Shown here piece by piece: positions 1 to 9,239 of a stretch of DNA of 64,000 nucleotides. Below the pieces are notes generated by a model. The model saw nothing but the letters and a program-made list of their open reading frames with translations. It ran no database searches and had not been told where the DNA came from. Within the stretch, counting starts at the first letter, position 1; each line of letters opens with the position of its first letter. The position numbers and the translations under genes were made by a program. This stretch comes from Prostheceraeus crozeri (lineage: Eukaryota; Platyhelminthes; Polycladida; Euryleptidae). The stretch spans positions 16,705 through 80,704 of the forward strand of contig CAJQUW010007443.1 of NCBI GenBank assembly GCA_907163375.1, written 5' to 3'.

Positions 1-1
1 G

Positions 2-2992
2 GTTATTAAAACTGATGATGGTCAAGACAAAATTATCAAACTGGTCAATTGTCTATATGTACCTGAACTGCGATGTACGTTAATGTCAGTTTCCCAAACG
101 ACAAAACGTGGTTACTCAATTTTTTTTGATAGTGGCGGTATGAAAATTTTGAATAAAACGGGTAATACTGTTTTATCTGGAAAGTTGTTCGATAAATTGT
201 ATAAAGTTGATTGCTCACTTCATTCGAAAGTTTACTTAAATGATGCTGATGATTGTGATTCTATTGTACATGATGTGAAAACCGAATGTTTTTCAGTCTC
301 ATTTGAAACATGGCATAAACGTTTTGCGCACATAAATCAGTCATCATTGCGAAATTTACTAACTAGTGATTTGAGTATTAGTGATGATCGTAACGACAAA
401 GCATTTTGTGATGATTGTGCTAAGGGTAAAAGCCATACGTTACCCTTTCCAAAGGAATCTGGTACTCGTGCTGATGGTTTGTTAGATTTGTTACACGTGG
501 ATCTGATGGGTCCAATGGAAGTAACGTCACTTGGGGGTCGTCGTTTTGTAATGGTTATAGTCGACGACTGTACTCGTTATTGTTGGGTGCGTTTTTTAGC
601 AAATAAGTCTGACAGTTTTTCAGCCTTCAAAAAGCTCGTGACTGAGTTAGAGACTCAGAAGGAGAGAAAAGTAAAGGCATTGAGGTCAGATTGCGGTGGC
701 GAATTTTTGTCTCGTGAATTTTCTTCTTTTCTAGAAGAACGAGGAATTCGTCGTGAGTTAGCTATTCCTGAGGCAAAACCACAAAATGGCGTAGCTGAGC
801 GCATGAATCGCACCCTAGTTGAACGAGCGAGAACCCTACTCTGTGCATGTAATTTACCAAAGTCTTTTTGGGCGGAGGCAGTTTGTACTGCCTGTTATGT
901 ACGAAATAGATGCCCAACTCGTGCATTAAGTACTGGTATGACCCCTTACGAAGCATTTTTTGGTCGTAAGCCGTCTGTTCGTCATTTGCGTGTTTTTGGA
1001 TGTGTAGCCTTTGCTCACATCCCATCTAATCAGCGGCGTAAGTTTGATGCTAAGGCAGATCAATGTATATTTTTGGGTTACAGCCCGGCCTCGAAAGGCT
1101 ATCGTTTATGGCATGTTGAACGCCAAAAGATTATTGAACGCCGTGATGTGGTGTTCGATGAGGTCACAATGGGTCGTGTGAAATTTCCCGCAAGGCGGTT
1201 GACTGAATCTAGTACAGACCCTGTTGACACTGATCCTGGCATTTTTCGAGTAATATCTGATACTCGAGACAGTGAGCCAACGCTTGAAAGTTCTGAAATT
1301 AATTCTGAGATGCTGAGCGGTCCTGATGTACCCGAGTCTGCCACAGAAACCCGGCGCTCGTCTCGTTCCACTTTTTCTATTCCTCCAGAACGCTATGGTT
1401 TTGATGCGTTCTCTGCCGAAGAATTTTGTGTTGATGACCCTAAGTCATGGGAGGATGCTATGAATTCTCAACTTAAAAATAAGTGGAAAGATGCAGCTGA
1501 TAAAGAATATAATTCACTAATGCGTCACAATGCTTGGAATTTGTGTGAATTGCCTGCTGGACGAAATGTTGTTAGTAATCGTTGGGTTTTTAGAACAAAG
1601 ACAGACGAATCTGGTGAAGCTTGTCGTTTTAAGGCTAGACTTGTTGCTAAAGGTTTTTCTCAGAAATACGGAACTGATTATTTAGAGACCTTTGCTCCTG
1701 TTGTACGTCATGACAGCATTAGATGTTTAATTTCTATTGCCGTAAATCGTGGGATGTTATTGCACCAATTTGATGTTGAAACTGCGTTTCTTAATGGCAA
1801 GTTAGATGAGACAATATTTATGAAACAACCTGAGGGTTACATTGTCGAGGGAAAAGAAAATCTTGTGTGCAAATTGAGTTGTTCGTTGTATGGGTTGAAA
1901 CAGTCTCCAAGGTGTTGGAATTTTGTTTTGAAAGATCAGTTACTGGATATGGGACTGAACTGCTCTGAGAATGATCCTTGTGTTTATGAAGGTATCACTG
2001 ATAGCGAACGTGTTATGTTGGCTGTTTATGTTGACGACATGATTTTAGCAGCAACGTCCGAAAATGTTATCAAACATGCACATAAATTATTTCTTGACCG
2101 TTTTGATGTTAAGTATATTGGGCCTTTGCGATATTTTCTCGGAGTGCGTATTGTGCATCACCCAAATTCTATTCTACTTGTGCAAGATAGATACGCTGAA
2201 AACGTTGTGAAAAAGTTTCGCATGGATGATTCTTTTCCTGTTTCTACTCCCATGGAAGCGGGTAGTGTACTTGTAAAGCGCACTGAAGGTGACAAGGAAT
2301 TTGATCCTTTTATTTACCAGTCAGCAATCGGTTGTCTTTTGTATTTGAGTAATTTTACTAGACCTGATTTGTGTTTTGCTGTTCACAAGTTGGCTCAGTT
2401 TTCTAAAGATCCCAGTGAAGTTCATTGGAAAGCTGTGAAACGTGTCTTGTCCTACCTGAAAGGTACTTTAAAACTTGGAATCAAGTTTGAGAAGGAGTGT
2501 ATTGGCAATATTATTGTTGTTTTTTGTGACGCCGACTTTGCCGGTGATTTGCAAGATCGCAAGTCCACTTCTGGCCATGTTTTGTTTAATGGTAAATGTC
2601 CAATTTCTTGGTTGTGTCAAAAACAGTCTATTACCGCTCTTTCTACTGCTGAGGCAGAATACGTTTCATTGTGTGAAGCTGCGAAGAAGATAGTGTGGAC
2701 TCGTCGTTTATTTACTGACCTTAATTGTCCTCAAACGGAACCTACGATTGTCTATGAAGACAATAAAGCAGCCATCGCCATTTCTTTGGCAAGTCCTGAT
2801 GAAAATCCTAAAGTAAAGCACATTGCTTTGAGGTATCATTACACTCGTGATTGTATTGAAAATCGTGTAATAAAACTTGAGTACTGTTCGTCGCAAGAAA
2901 TGACAGCAGACATTTTTACAAAGCCACTTCCAAAAGACACCTTTTTGAGATTGCGTAATTCTCTTGGTCTTTGTACAATTAATGAAATATAA
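2..2992 (+). CDS. pol: Copia pol polyprotein (protease end, integrase, RT, RNase H)
   Basis: One long open frame (969 aa from the first Met at 83, with open codons before it). It starts with the region just after protease (LYVPEL...LMSVS). Next comes the GAG-pre-integrase zinc module (WHKRFAH ... CDDCAKGK), then the integrase core with HVDLMGP, RSDCGGEF and NGVAERMNRT. The copia-type RT has FDVETAFLNG and the catalytic YVDDMILA. The C-terminal RNase H has CDADFAGD, STAEAEY and YEDNKAAI. The polyprotein would copy and integrate the element's RNA in a virus-like particle. It looks whole across the visible part; family assignment is firm, lineage within copia is not. Confidence 0.93.
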   Translation, partial: VIKTDDGQDKIIKLVNCLYVPELRCTLMSVSQTTKRGYSIFFDSGGMKILNKTGNTVLSGKLFDKLYKVDCSLHSKVYLNDADDCDSIVHDVKTECFSVSFETWHKRFAHINQSSLRNLLTSDLSISDDRNDKAFCDDCAKGKSHTLPFPKESGTRADGLLDLLHVDLMGPMEVTSLGGRRFVMVIVDDCTRYCWVRFLANKSDSFSAFKKLVTELETQKERKVKALRSDCGGEFLSREFSSFLEERGIRRELAIPEAKPQNGVAERMNRTLVERARTLLCACNLPKSFWAEAVCTACYVRNRCPTRALSTGMTPYEAFFGRKPSVRHLRVFGCVAFAHIPSNQRRKFDAKADQCIFLGYSPASKGYRLWHVERQKIIERRDVVFDEVTMGRVKFPARRLTESSTDPVDTDPGIFRVISDTRDSEPTLESSEINSEMLSGPDVPESATETRRSSRSTFSIPPERYGFDAFSAEEFCVDDPKSWEDAMNSQLKNKWKDAADKEYNSLMRHNAWNLCELPAGRNVVSNRWVFRTKTDESGEACRFKARLVAKGFSQKYGTDYLETFAPVVRHDSIRCLISIAVNRGMLLHQFDVETAFLNGKLDETIFMKQPEGYIVEGKENLVCKLSCSLYGLKQSPRCWNFVLKDQLLDMGLNCSENDPCVYEGITDSERVMLAVYVDDMILAATSENVIKHAHKLFLDRFDVKYIGPLRYFLGVRIVHHPNSILLVQDRYAENVVKKFRMDDSFPVSTPMEAGSVLVKRTEGDKEFDPFIYQSAIGCLLYLSNFTRPDLCFAVHKLAQFSKDPSEVHWKAVKRVLSYLKGTLKLGIKFEKECIGNIIVVFCDADFAGDLQDRKSTSGHVLFNGKCPISWLCQKQSITALSTAEAEYVSLCEAAKKIVWTRRLFTDLNCPQTEPTIVYEDNKAAIAISLASPDENPKVKHIALRYHYTRDCIENRVIKLEYCSSQEMTADIFTKPLPKDTFLRLRNSLGLCTINEI

Positions 2993-3021
2993 GTATAATT
3001 CATATTTTGAGTGAGAAGGAG

Positions 3022-3380
3022 TGTTGAGTGTAGATGGCACTCAAATATTCTTTTCTTTTGTTCCCTGTATAAGTTGGCATAGTTATTGGTACTACTGAAT
3101 AAGTTAGTAAGTAACTTCCCATGTTTGATATCGCTATAGTTGTATCGTATCGTGAAGTGTCAGTTTATTCTGCAGCGCTGTGTTGTATTGGCTAATGCAA
3201 AAGTTGTTTTAGTGAACATGTATCCTCTCGGTATAAATGTAATGTGTCAGAAACTTTTCAAATCACAACCCACTTATCACGTGCTGTTATCACGTCTGTA
3301 TCTTTGCCAACTATACATCTGACTCAAATACAATAAAAGTTATTCGATTGTTTTGCTTTTTAACCTGCGCTACAACAACA
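3022..3380 (+). repeat. Copia 3' LTR (about 359 bp)
   Basis: It begins TGTTGAG directly after the purine-rich GAGTGAGAAGGAG tract and ends ...ACAACA, giving the usual TG...CA ends. The end point was set where homology with the matching gene of Polinton B (around 20145) resumes at 3380-3381. The expected 5-bp target duplication would be ACACC (3381-3385), but its partner lies outside the window. An AATAAA at about 3331 could be the polyadenylation signal. Confidence 0.75.
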
Positions 3381-3676
3381 ACACCAGCAAAGGTCTGCTT
3401 CAATGTTTTTAAACCGCGTTCCTTCCCACGATTCAACAAACTGCTCTTAAAACTTCTACCTCTGGAAAGATCACTAGCAACATCACCAGCAAAGCCAACG
3501 GCATTACTTAAAACATTTCGTTTTAAAGATCTACCGACATTGGATATGAGAGGTGATACAACAGATTTCAGTGCACCAAGTATGCTACCTCCACGTTGGC
3601 GGCGAGCACCGATGTAAATTTGTCCTCCACCACTTACATAGGAGGGTCGTGAATAAAATGAGGCAGTTGGATTCAT
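3381..3676 (-). pseudogene. Polinton A small basic virion-type protein, interrupted by copia
   Basis: This is the N-terminal part of the gene seen complete at 19851-20306 in Polinton B. It has the Gly-rich start (SGGGQIYIGARRQRGGS) and a predicted amphipathic stretch. Homology to copy B stops exactly where the copia LTR begins, so the copia insertion splits it. The role, by analogy with adenovirus minor core/virion proteins, is inferred only. Confidence 0.8.
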
Positions 3677-3717
3677 AGCTCAAACCCTAAACATTGTTAG
3701 TTACAACTTTGCATGAA

Positions 3718-4938
3718 TCACTGTCGATCACTTAGATGAAAGATGTCGGCACGACGCATCCAAGAGTTCATACTTGAAGGATAACCAGTCCATTTAACAA
3801 GACACCATTCTTCACCTTGCCGTTTTTTACATCGAATGATTTTCTCTACCAAATATGTTTCACTTTCAGTGACTACCTCAATCTCATCGCGGTAAAAGCT
3901 ACCCTCAATTTCTTCATTATCGTAATCTTTCAACTTGTAGGTGGTCGGAGAGTCTTTTTGATTAATCCTTGATACTGTAAATACCTCCTCTGTCCAATTC
4001 GGAAGGTACCCTTTAGCAAAAACACTTTTCACTTTTGAGATACGAACTTTATCACCAATTTTCACATCACTTTTCACATGAGTGCGTTTACGTTGGAATG
4101 ATTCGCGCACTTTATCTACATTGTCAGCATTTACATCTACTGGTCTGAGTCCAATAGAACGATGGATAGAGTGATTGTAGGCATGGAGTGTACCTTGTAG
4201 AACCTTTGTCCAATTTTGTGTCAAGTTGGCAGTAAAATGTCGCCACAAGCGATTTTTTAATGTGCGATTAAAACGTTCAACGAGTGCAGCTTTATAAGCA
4301 CTCTTTACACTAAACAACTCAATGTCATGCCTCTCAAATAATCTTCTCACATGCTGATTTTCAAACTCTTTTCCTTGATCACTCTGAATTCTTTTTGGAA
4401 TGCGACCTTCTTGAAAAATTGTTTGGAATGCTTTTGCTACTCCTTTCCCTTCTTTAGTTTTTAAAGGTTGAGCCCACGCATAACGCGAGAAAATATCAAT
4501 GACGGTTAAAATAAAGTTATTGCTCGAGTTATGTTTTGAAATGGAGGCAACATCACACAAATCTGCTTGCCACTGTTCATCGATGTCATGAACAATATAA
4601 TGGCGGGTGCGGTACTTCTTTTTCGCTTGTTTGTGGAGTGTATAGGTAGCCTGACCCTTTAACCATCGTTTCACTTGTGATTGTGGAAGACCACTCGCTT
4701 TTGATAATTTCTTGATAGATGCAAATCCTGCCGGATGCTTTACATCATAATAGATTGACTTCAAACGTTCAGTCGATGATGACTGACTCTTTTTCCTCCT
4801 TCTCATCTTTTTGTTTTCTCGCCTTTCTACATTTACAACAACTGCAGCATTTAGCTTTAGCGGTTTTGCGATCGTGTTCACATTGCTTAGGGGTTTCATT
4901 GTGAGAGCTGGCGCAGCAAGTGCAAGTGACAACGACAT
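3718..4938 (-). CDS. INT: Polinton A integrase with C-terminal chromodomain
   Basis: 406 aa, near-identical to the copy B gene at 18589-19809. It is a retrovirus-like DDE integrase (ADLCDV, QSDQGKEF, AALVERFNR) with a C-terminal chromodomain (VEKIIRCKK ... WCLVKWTGYP). It would cut and join the element's ends at a 6-bp staggered target. The annotated start overlaps a Cys-rich frame; a start at the internal Met of MRRRKKSQ would avoid much of the overlap. The frame looks whole. Confidence 0.9.
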   Translation of the reverse strand: MSLSLALAAPALTMKPLSNVNTIAKPLKLNAAVVVNVERRENKKMRRRKKSQSSSTERLKSIYYDVKHPAGFASIKKLSKASGLPQSQVKRWLKGQATYTLHKQAKKKYRTRHYIVHDIDEQWQADLCDVASISKHNSSNNFILTVIDIFSRYAWAQPLKTKEGKGVAKAFQTIFQEGRIPKRIQSDQGKEFENQHVRRLFERHDIELFSVKSAYKAALVERFNRTLKNRLWRHFTANLTQNWTKVLQGTLHAYNHSIHRSIGLRPVDVNADNVDKVRESFQRKRTHVKSDVKIGDKVRISKVKSVFAKGYLPNWTEEVFTVSRINQKDSPTTYKLKDYDNEEIEGSFYRDEIEVVTESETYLVEKIIRCKKRQGEEWCLVKWTGYPSSMNSWMRRADIFHLSDRQ

Positions 4939-4984
4939 TCACCTCTGGCGGCTCATTACATGGCAAGCAACACATCTGCTTCAT
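4769..4984 (-). CDS. Polinton A small Cys-rich ORF overlapping integrase start
   Basis: 71 aa with about a dozen Cys in CC and CxxC pairs (MCCLPCNEPP, CTCCASSH, CCSCCKCRK) and a Lys/Glu-rich tail. It starts one base after the stop of the 230-aa gene and overlaps the integrase frame by about 170 bases. The same frame is open in copy B. Because A and B are nearly identical, that conservation is weak evidence that it is translated. Function unknown; a small zinc-binding protein is possible. Confidence 0.45.
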   Translation of the reverse strand: MKQMCCLPCNEPPEVNVVVTCTCCASSHNETPKQCEHDRKTAKAKCCSCCKCRKARKQKDEKEEKESVIID

Positions 4985-4985
4985 A

Positions 4986-5678
4986 TTAATAGTCTGAGAA
5001 CATGTATTTCCTAGGAGGAGCTGTTTTACGTTTTCCTTTTACTAGTTTTAGTGGCGATGTAGATCTACGTCGAGTTCTTCCTCTTGTTTGCTTAGTGAGT
5101 GTGGGAGGGGATGTAGCAGGTGACGTCTTAAACCAATTTGTTGGCATTTTCATCGTCTGAAGCATTGGAGTAGTAGCCACTGTTGAATCAAGTTCTTTCA
5201 ATGTCTCATTATTCAAAGCAAATTTTGGTACATTATACTTTTTCAATAGTTTAAGAAAGTATGACCAACCAGGTGGAACATAGCCCTGACGGCGCTTTCT
5301 ACGTGTCGCATACTGAATCAAGTCTTCATAACGTGAAGCATCAATCACTTTATTTTCATCTGTAATGATTTCTCCTCTATCATTTACATTGAGATGGGGT
5401 TCAATACTGTTAAAAAGAGATATGGCATGTGCGCGAGATGCTAAAGGTGTAGCAGTCGATACAGAGTCACGCATCTTATTCTTCAAGTTTTTCAATTGCT
5501 CAACAGTTTCCGATTGTAATAATACAGCACGATGTGGATCTTTGATGTGAACATTTTGCTGATAATCTATTTCTTTCCTATACATTTGATTTGCAAGAGG
5601 TTGCTTTACTTGCTGCATGGCAGTCAATTGTACATATTCATCCTGAGGAATAACAATCATGCGAGAATAAGAACTCAT
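4986..5678 (-). CDS. Polinton A conserved 230-aa protein, unknown function
   Basis: 230 aa lying between the packaging ATPase and integrase genes. It has a hydrophilic N-terminal half, a conserved GYVPPGWSYFLKLLKKYNVP stretch (about residues 130-150) and a basic Arg/Ser-rich C-terminus. Its start overlaps the ATPase stop (ATGA). I do not recognise a domain. Position next to the ATPase and virion genes suggests a role in packaging or the particle, which is inference. The copy looks whole. Confidence 0.75.
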   Translation of the reverse strand: MSSYSRMIVIPQDEYVQLTAMQQVKQPLANQMYRKEIDYQQNVHIKDPHRAVLLQSETVEQLKNLKNKMRDSVSTATPLASRAHAISLFNSIEPHLNVNDRGEIITDENKVIDASRYEDLIQYATRRKRRQGYVPPGWSYFLKLLKKYNVPKFALNNETLKELDSTVATTPMLQTMKMPTNWFKTSPATSPPTLTKQTRGRTRRRSTSPLKLVKGKRKTAPPRKYMFSDY

Positions 5679-6345
5679 AGTTTGTAGATAATCATGGGAG
5701 TTTTCAAAATATCACTTCGAAATCTAAATTCTTCCGGACACTCTTGCGTAAAGTCAATGAATAAGTAACCGTATGGTTTTTCAGTAGCTGCTTGAAAAAT
5801 TTCAATTAAGGCTTTTGATCCTCTGGGTGCAACTTGTCGCGCTAAAATTTCAAATTGACTTTTATCTCGCGGATTCTTGAAAATAGCATAATAGTGTGTA
5901 TTCAGGTTTCGTGTACGAGCTTCTTTTCCATCAGGAAACAAATTTTGTGTGATATAGATGATAAAGCACCTTTTATGATGTGCTGCGCGAGTGAACATAT
6001 CTGTAACATCTTTTGAATTCTTACTTTCTTTTAATAAATCATCCAATACAACAACATCATTAGACTGAAGTTTATCCACTGCAATAATTCCTTCATGTCG
6101 AATAAAGTTGCGACTTTGCAATTCCTGAAACAACGACGGTTGATAAATACCATAACACCAAATCACTCGATTGATAGGTTCCTTAAACAACTCCCTTCTT
6201 TTATCCAATAGCCTAAATTCAGCGTGAAAACAGTTTTACCTGCATGAGATGGACCTGATACAGTCAGAACTTTATCACATTGAAGTCTGAAATCCATTTT
6301 ATTACTTTGAGACTCAACATTTGCATAATTAACGCTTAGAGCCAA
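5675..6345 (-). pseudogene. ATP: Polinton A packaging ATPase (A32/FtsK-like), broken
   Basis: Homolog of the intact copy B gene at 17191-17853. It shows the Walker A GPSHAGKT, a Walker B-like VVLDDLL and the YITQNLF segment typical of the A32-type genome-packaging ATPases of Polintons and large DNA viruses. Copy A appears to have about one break. Function in the intact family is pumping DNA into preformed capsids. Confidence 0.85.
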
Positions 6346-6694
6346 AGATATTACCCAATAGGTTGCCCACGGCAGGAGCTATCATTGGAAGTATTGCTGA
6401 AAGGAAACTGCCCTTTTGTGTTAGAGGTTTCCTCTTTCTTTGAAGGGTGACTTTAGGATTGGAGATGAAACGCAATTTTGTGGCATATCGCTTAAGTAAC
6501 TTTCGTTGTTTTGGCGCTAATTTCTTCGTCCTCAACTTCCTCACATGAGAAATAATTTCACAAATGAATTTATCGTTAGCATGTCGTATAGCATTGTATC
6601 GCTGATTTGCTTTCATTCGTCGGAGAGCTTGAATGGCTGAAGAAAACTTTGAAGACTTTTGACTTTTACGTTTCGCCATTTTACGTTTCGCCAT
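6329..6694 (-). CDS. Polinton A small basic protein
   Basis: 121 aa, highly basic at the N-terminus (MAKRKMAKRKSQKSSK) and ending in a hydrophobic helix (FLSAILPMIAPAVGNLLG). Near-identical to 16842-17207 in copy B. The Lys/Arg body plus a C-terminal hydrophobic helix recalls small adenovirus core or membrane-lytic virion proteins, but that link is inference. It overlaps the ATPase frame by a few bases. Confidence 0.7.
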   Translation of the reverse strand: MAKRKMAKRKSQKSSKFSSAIQALRRMKANQRYNAIRHANDKFICEIISHVRKLRTKKLAPKQRKLLKRYATKLRFISNPKVTLQRKRKPLTQKGSFLSAILPMIAPAVGNLLGNIFGSKR

Positions 6695-6745
6695 TTTCCG
6701 TGTTAGTCTTTGCTAAAAGCTATCTTTACCACATTTGCAAAGGTA

Positions 6746-7075
6746 CTAACTATTGCGACATAAGTGACACTCGAAATGAGCAATGTCACAGTGGTTACAT
6801 TTGCAAAGTTGAATGCAATTACGTATGAAACAGCGTTGACAAAAAGCGTGCTTACATCTCTTGAAGATGCGCTTTTCATTTCCATCCTTTCGCTTACATA
6901 CATCACAACACATAGTTTCACCGTTACTGATGTCTATAGCAAGTCTTTTTGAAGATATGAATTTGTTAGCCTTTTCTAAATAATAGACGCATGTACAGAA
7001 GGAATATACTTCGAGAGTGAGCAGACATAGCTCGAAAACCAGTTGTGCTACAATCAAGTACCACTGCATTTTCAA
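6746..7075 (-). CDS. Polinton A membrane-anchored RING protein
   Basis: 109 aa, identical in layout to 16461-16790 of copy B. A hydrophobic N-terminal segment (residues 4-32) is followed by a C3HC4 RING-like domain (CxxC, CKHxFCQRC, CxxC). A RING of this type normally binds E2 ubiquitin-conjugating enzymes. Whether this one is active is unknown. Confidence 0.75.
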   Translation of the reverse strand: MKMQWYLIVAQLVFELCLLTLEVYSFCTCVYYLEKANKFISSKRLAIDISNGETMCCDVCKRKDGNEKRIFKRCKHAFCQRCFIRNCIQLCKCNHCDIAHFECHLCRNS

Positions 7076-7162
7076 TTTTTCTTTATGGAAAGTTGAATGT
7101 GAATATCTGAAATCGCTTCAATCACTAGACTGCTACCATGATGGTTAAATGCGTTAAGACGT

Positions 7163-7480
7163 TCAGCAATTTTTATCATGTCTTTTAAAAAATTCTTGGG
7201 GGTGATCTACCACTTCCATTGAATGAGAAGCAAAATGGAAAGAGCGACTTTCCACCTCTTGCTTTCCAAAATGACTAAACTTAATTTTCGCAACTAATCG
7301 CGCCATGACAATGCTATCAGAGAATGTATTCATTAACTCTAGAAATAGAGTGCTAGCATCATCGACCACTGCTTCGATGTCGGCCTCATCTTTATGAAAA
7401 TTTATCACATAATCTTGAACAGCTCCTTTTAAACTTTGCCTATGAAAATGTAATGTTCCGCAGTCGTTTGAGAAAGACAT
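7163..7480 (-). CDS. Polinton A gene Y, conserved protein of unknown function
   Basis: 105 aa (MSFSNDCGTLHFHRQSLKGA...). It belongs to a family with members at 16126-16464 (B), 47548-48000 (C) and 55800-56246 (C). Shared features are a start with a Cys and two aromatic or His residues, an acidic middle helix, and a C-terminal FxxRHxxKIxxR pattern in the longer copies. No domain recognised. Confidence 0.65.
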   Translation of the reverse strand: MSFSNDCGTLHFHRQSLKGAVQDYVINFHKDEADIEAVVDDASTLFLELMNTFSDSIVMARLVAKIKFSHFGKQEVESRSFHFASHSMEVVDHPQEFFKRHDKNC

Positions 7481-7567
7481 GATCGCCCTTTATCTAACCC
7501 ATCCATTGCATGAAAACAACAACTCTTCTCATAGTAACATTTATTGAATAACGGTAACAAGCATGCA

Positions 7568-8098
7568 TTATAAATCAATGGTTTGAAAGAGATAAAATAG
7601 ATACAGCTGGTAACTATCATACAGCGAGCAATGATAACCATACAGGACTTTGGCAGTGTTGAGGTAAGGAGGAAAGAAGCATTGGTTATGAACGTAGCTA
7701 CTACAACGAATAGACAAAATAGGAACAGACAAATCCTTAAAACGTTTCGTGACTTCATGATAATGTTGATTCACTCTACTATCCCAAGGCGGGAGCAAAA
7801 TATCATCAATGATTAGATTGGGAAATACTTTCCTCTCCTTACCAGGATTATTACAAAAGATGCGTATAACATTGAAAGCAGCTAACCATCGTTTAAAGTC
7901 AATAAGAAGAGCACTCTCACAAGAAAAGCCATAGTCTTGCAAATATTTCAGATTAAGTCCATGAATGTGTTTTCTCGCCCATTGATCAACATTGGGATTG
8001 CAGTTGGCATGTTGATGATAGACACTGACAATCTGATATGTCCAATTGTTCATAGCAATAGCACTGAGCTCCTGTACAGGTTCACCCTCACAATCCAT
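7568..8098 (-). CDS. Polinton A DnaQ-like exonuclease candidate
   Basis: 176 aa, near-identical to 15442-15972 in copy B, where the motifs are described. It opens with MDCEGEPVQELSAI (DxE followed by an ELSAI strand) and has the HIHGLN segment and DILLPPWDSR. It looks whole. Confidence 0.65.
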   Translation of the reverse strand: MDCEGEPVQELSAIAMNNWTYQIVSVYHQHANCNPNVDQWARKHIHGLNLKYLQDYGFSCESALLIDFKRWLAAFNVIRIFCNNPGKERKVFPNLIIDDILLPPWDSRVNQHYHEVTKRFKDLSVPILSIRCSSYVHNQCFFPPYLNTAKVLYGYHCSLYDSYQLYLFYLFQTIDL

Positions 8099-8150
8099 AA
8101 AAATGATGATAGAAGCCTAAAACGGAAATTTACACATCTAAGGAAACGTT

Positions 8151-8399
8151 CTATAACATATTACAAAATGAAGAATTACATCGATGCTTTTCACGACAAA
8201 ATACACAAATGATATGATGGCAACGAAGAAGTAAAATGTATCTAATAAGACCACGTCTACGACACTCAAAGCACATAAGCGAATTGTCATAGGGTAGAGT
8301 TAGGAAAGGACTAGTAATTCTCCTTCTTTGATTTGCGTTTTGATGCAGCATTCTTCTCCGACTTGCGCTTCGTACCACTGCTGTTAAGGATTTGATCAT
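8151..8399 (-). CDS. Polinton A compact RING-like ORF
   Basis: The convincing part is the last 41 codons (MCFECRRRG ... RCHHIICVFC ... CNSSFC), a minimal CxxC-CxHxxCxxC zinc-binding pattern. The first half overlaps the 3' end of gene X in another frame, so the true start is probably the internal Met of MCFEC or a spliced one. The same frame is open in copy B. Confidence 0.5.
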   Translation of the reverse strand: MIKSLTAVVRSASRRRMLHQNANQRRRITSPFLTLPYDNSLMCFECRRRGLIRYILLLRCHHIICVFCREKHRCNSSFCNML

Positions 8400-9080
8400 T
8401 TATGTCGTCCACGTTGGGTGGTTTTGGAATATATAGGATGGATTCCACATGCATGGAGAGAGAGGCTATTTTATTATCCTTGTGTCGACCATAATATAGC
8501 CCATTCACTTTGAAAAGGATATCCCAAGTACCTTCTCCGAGCTCGTCGCATGTGATGGGTGTTGAATGATCTCCCTCCTTCTTATAGTAAGTGCACCAAT
8601 GTGATACCGGTAGGCAAATTTGATTACCATCCCAAATCTTTCTATAGGGAGTATCCTTGTCATCTCTCGCCTTCCACTCTTGAGCAAGAGGAGTAGGAAT
8701 GTCCATATTTAATGTCACGTACTCCTCAATAATATCAAGTTGGTGGCGAATGAACGGACTCACGGGGATCAGTATGTAGTCCCCATACTGATTGTGCATT
8801 ATCTTGACATCCGTGGAAGGGAGCATTCCAGTTTGGAGTACTACACCATGATCGTCATAACGCAAGACTTGTTTAAATTTACGCTGTAGCGGTGTAGGAT
8901 TTTGTACCTTGGTTGTTTCTTCCACTGGCCTCAGTTGTAGATGATCTGATCGTAGCGAACCTTGTAACGTTTGACCACCATTTTGTCCTACTAGTGCAGC
9001 AGATGGAGTAGATGCCTGAAAATGGAAAAGATTGTATTAAGTTTACGTTCAAGGGAGGGAGGAAAGTAGCGACTTACCAT
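8311..9080 (-). CDS. Polinton A gene X, spliced, unknown function
   Basis: Exon 2 is 8311-9015. Exon 1 ends with the ATG at 9078-9080, and the intron between has GT...CAG ends (acceptor TTTTCAG next to 9015). The product is about 235 aa, with an N-terminal Gly/Gln/Ser-rich tail, a central domain (YGDYILIPVSPFIRH ... WDILFKVNGLYYGRH) and a Lys-rich C-terminus. A diverged homolog sits at 54823-55227 in Polinton C. No domain recognised. It looks whole. Confidence 0.7.
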
Positions 9081-9183
9081 TTTAGTTGGATAATAGAATA
9101 GGGAACTAGAGAGAGAGAGAAAATGTGCGTCCGTCACTCGTGTGATTCAACGATGGAATGATTCTCACTGTGGAAGACTCGCT

Positions 9184-9191
9184 ATTTATAA
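9184..9191 (-). promoter_or_regulatory. TATA box of Polinton A gene X
   Basis: TATAAATA read on the minus strand, about 105 bases upstream of the gene X start codon. Two CCAAT motifs (ATTGG at about 9211 and 9228 on the plus strand) lie upstream. The arrangement mirrors 14306-14353 in copy B. Confidence 0.7.
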
Positions 9192-9239
9192 AGAAATGCT
9201 TGATTCTCATTGGATGATGATCCTCATTGGACAATAACA

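Larger units (their letters stand above)
1..3380 (+). mobile_element. Ty1/copia LTR retrotransposon, 3' portion, inserted in Polinton A
   Basis: This is the pol half of a Ty1/copia element followed by a 3' LTR. The reading frame is already open at base 2, so the element starts left of the window. Integrase-RT-RNase H order is the copia order, which separates it from gypsy elements. A short purine-rich tract ends at 3021 and the LTR follows. The element lies inside the reading frame of a Polinton A virion gene, and comparison with Polinton B places the right junction at about 3380. The visible part looks whole, which suggests a young insertion. The 5' LTR and gag are outside the window. Confidence 0.93.

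Noticed and set aside
7429-7758. Hydrophobic 109-aa ORF overlapping the exonuclease-like gene (also 15782-16105 in B)
   Set aside because: It is read in another frame of a well-patterned gene. A and B are too similar for its openness to count as conservation, and no homolog appears in C.
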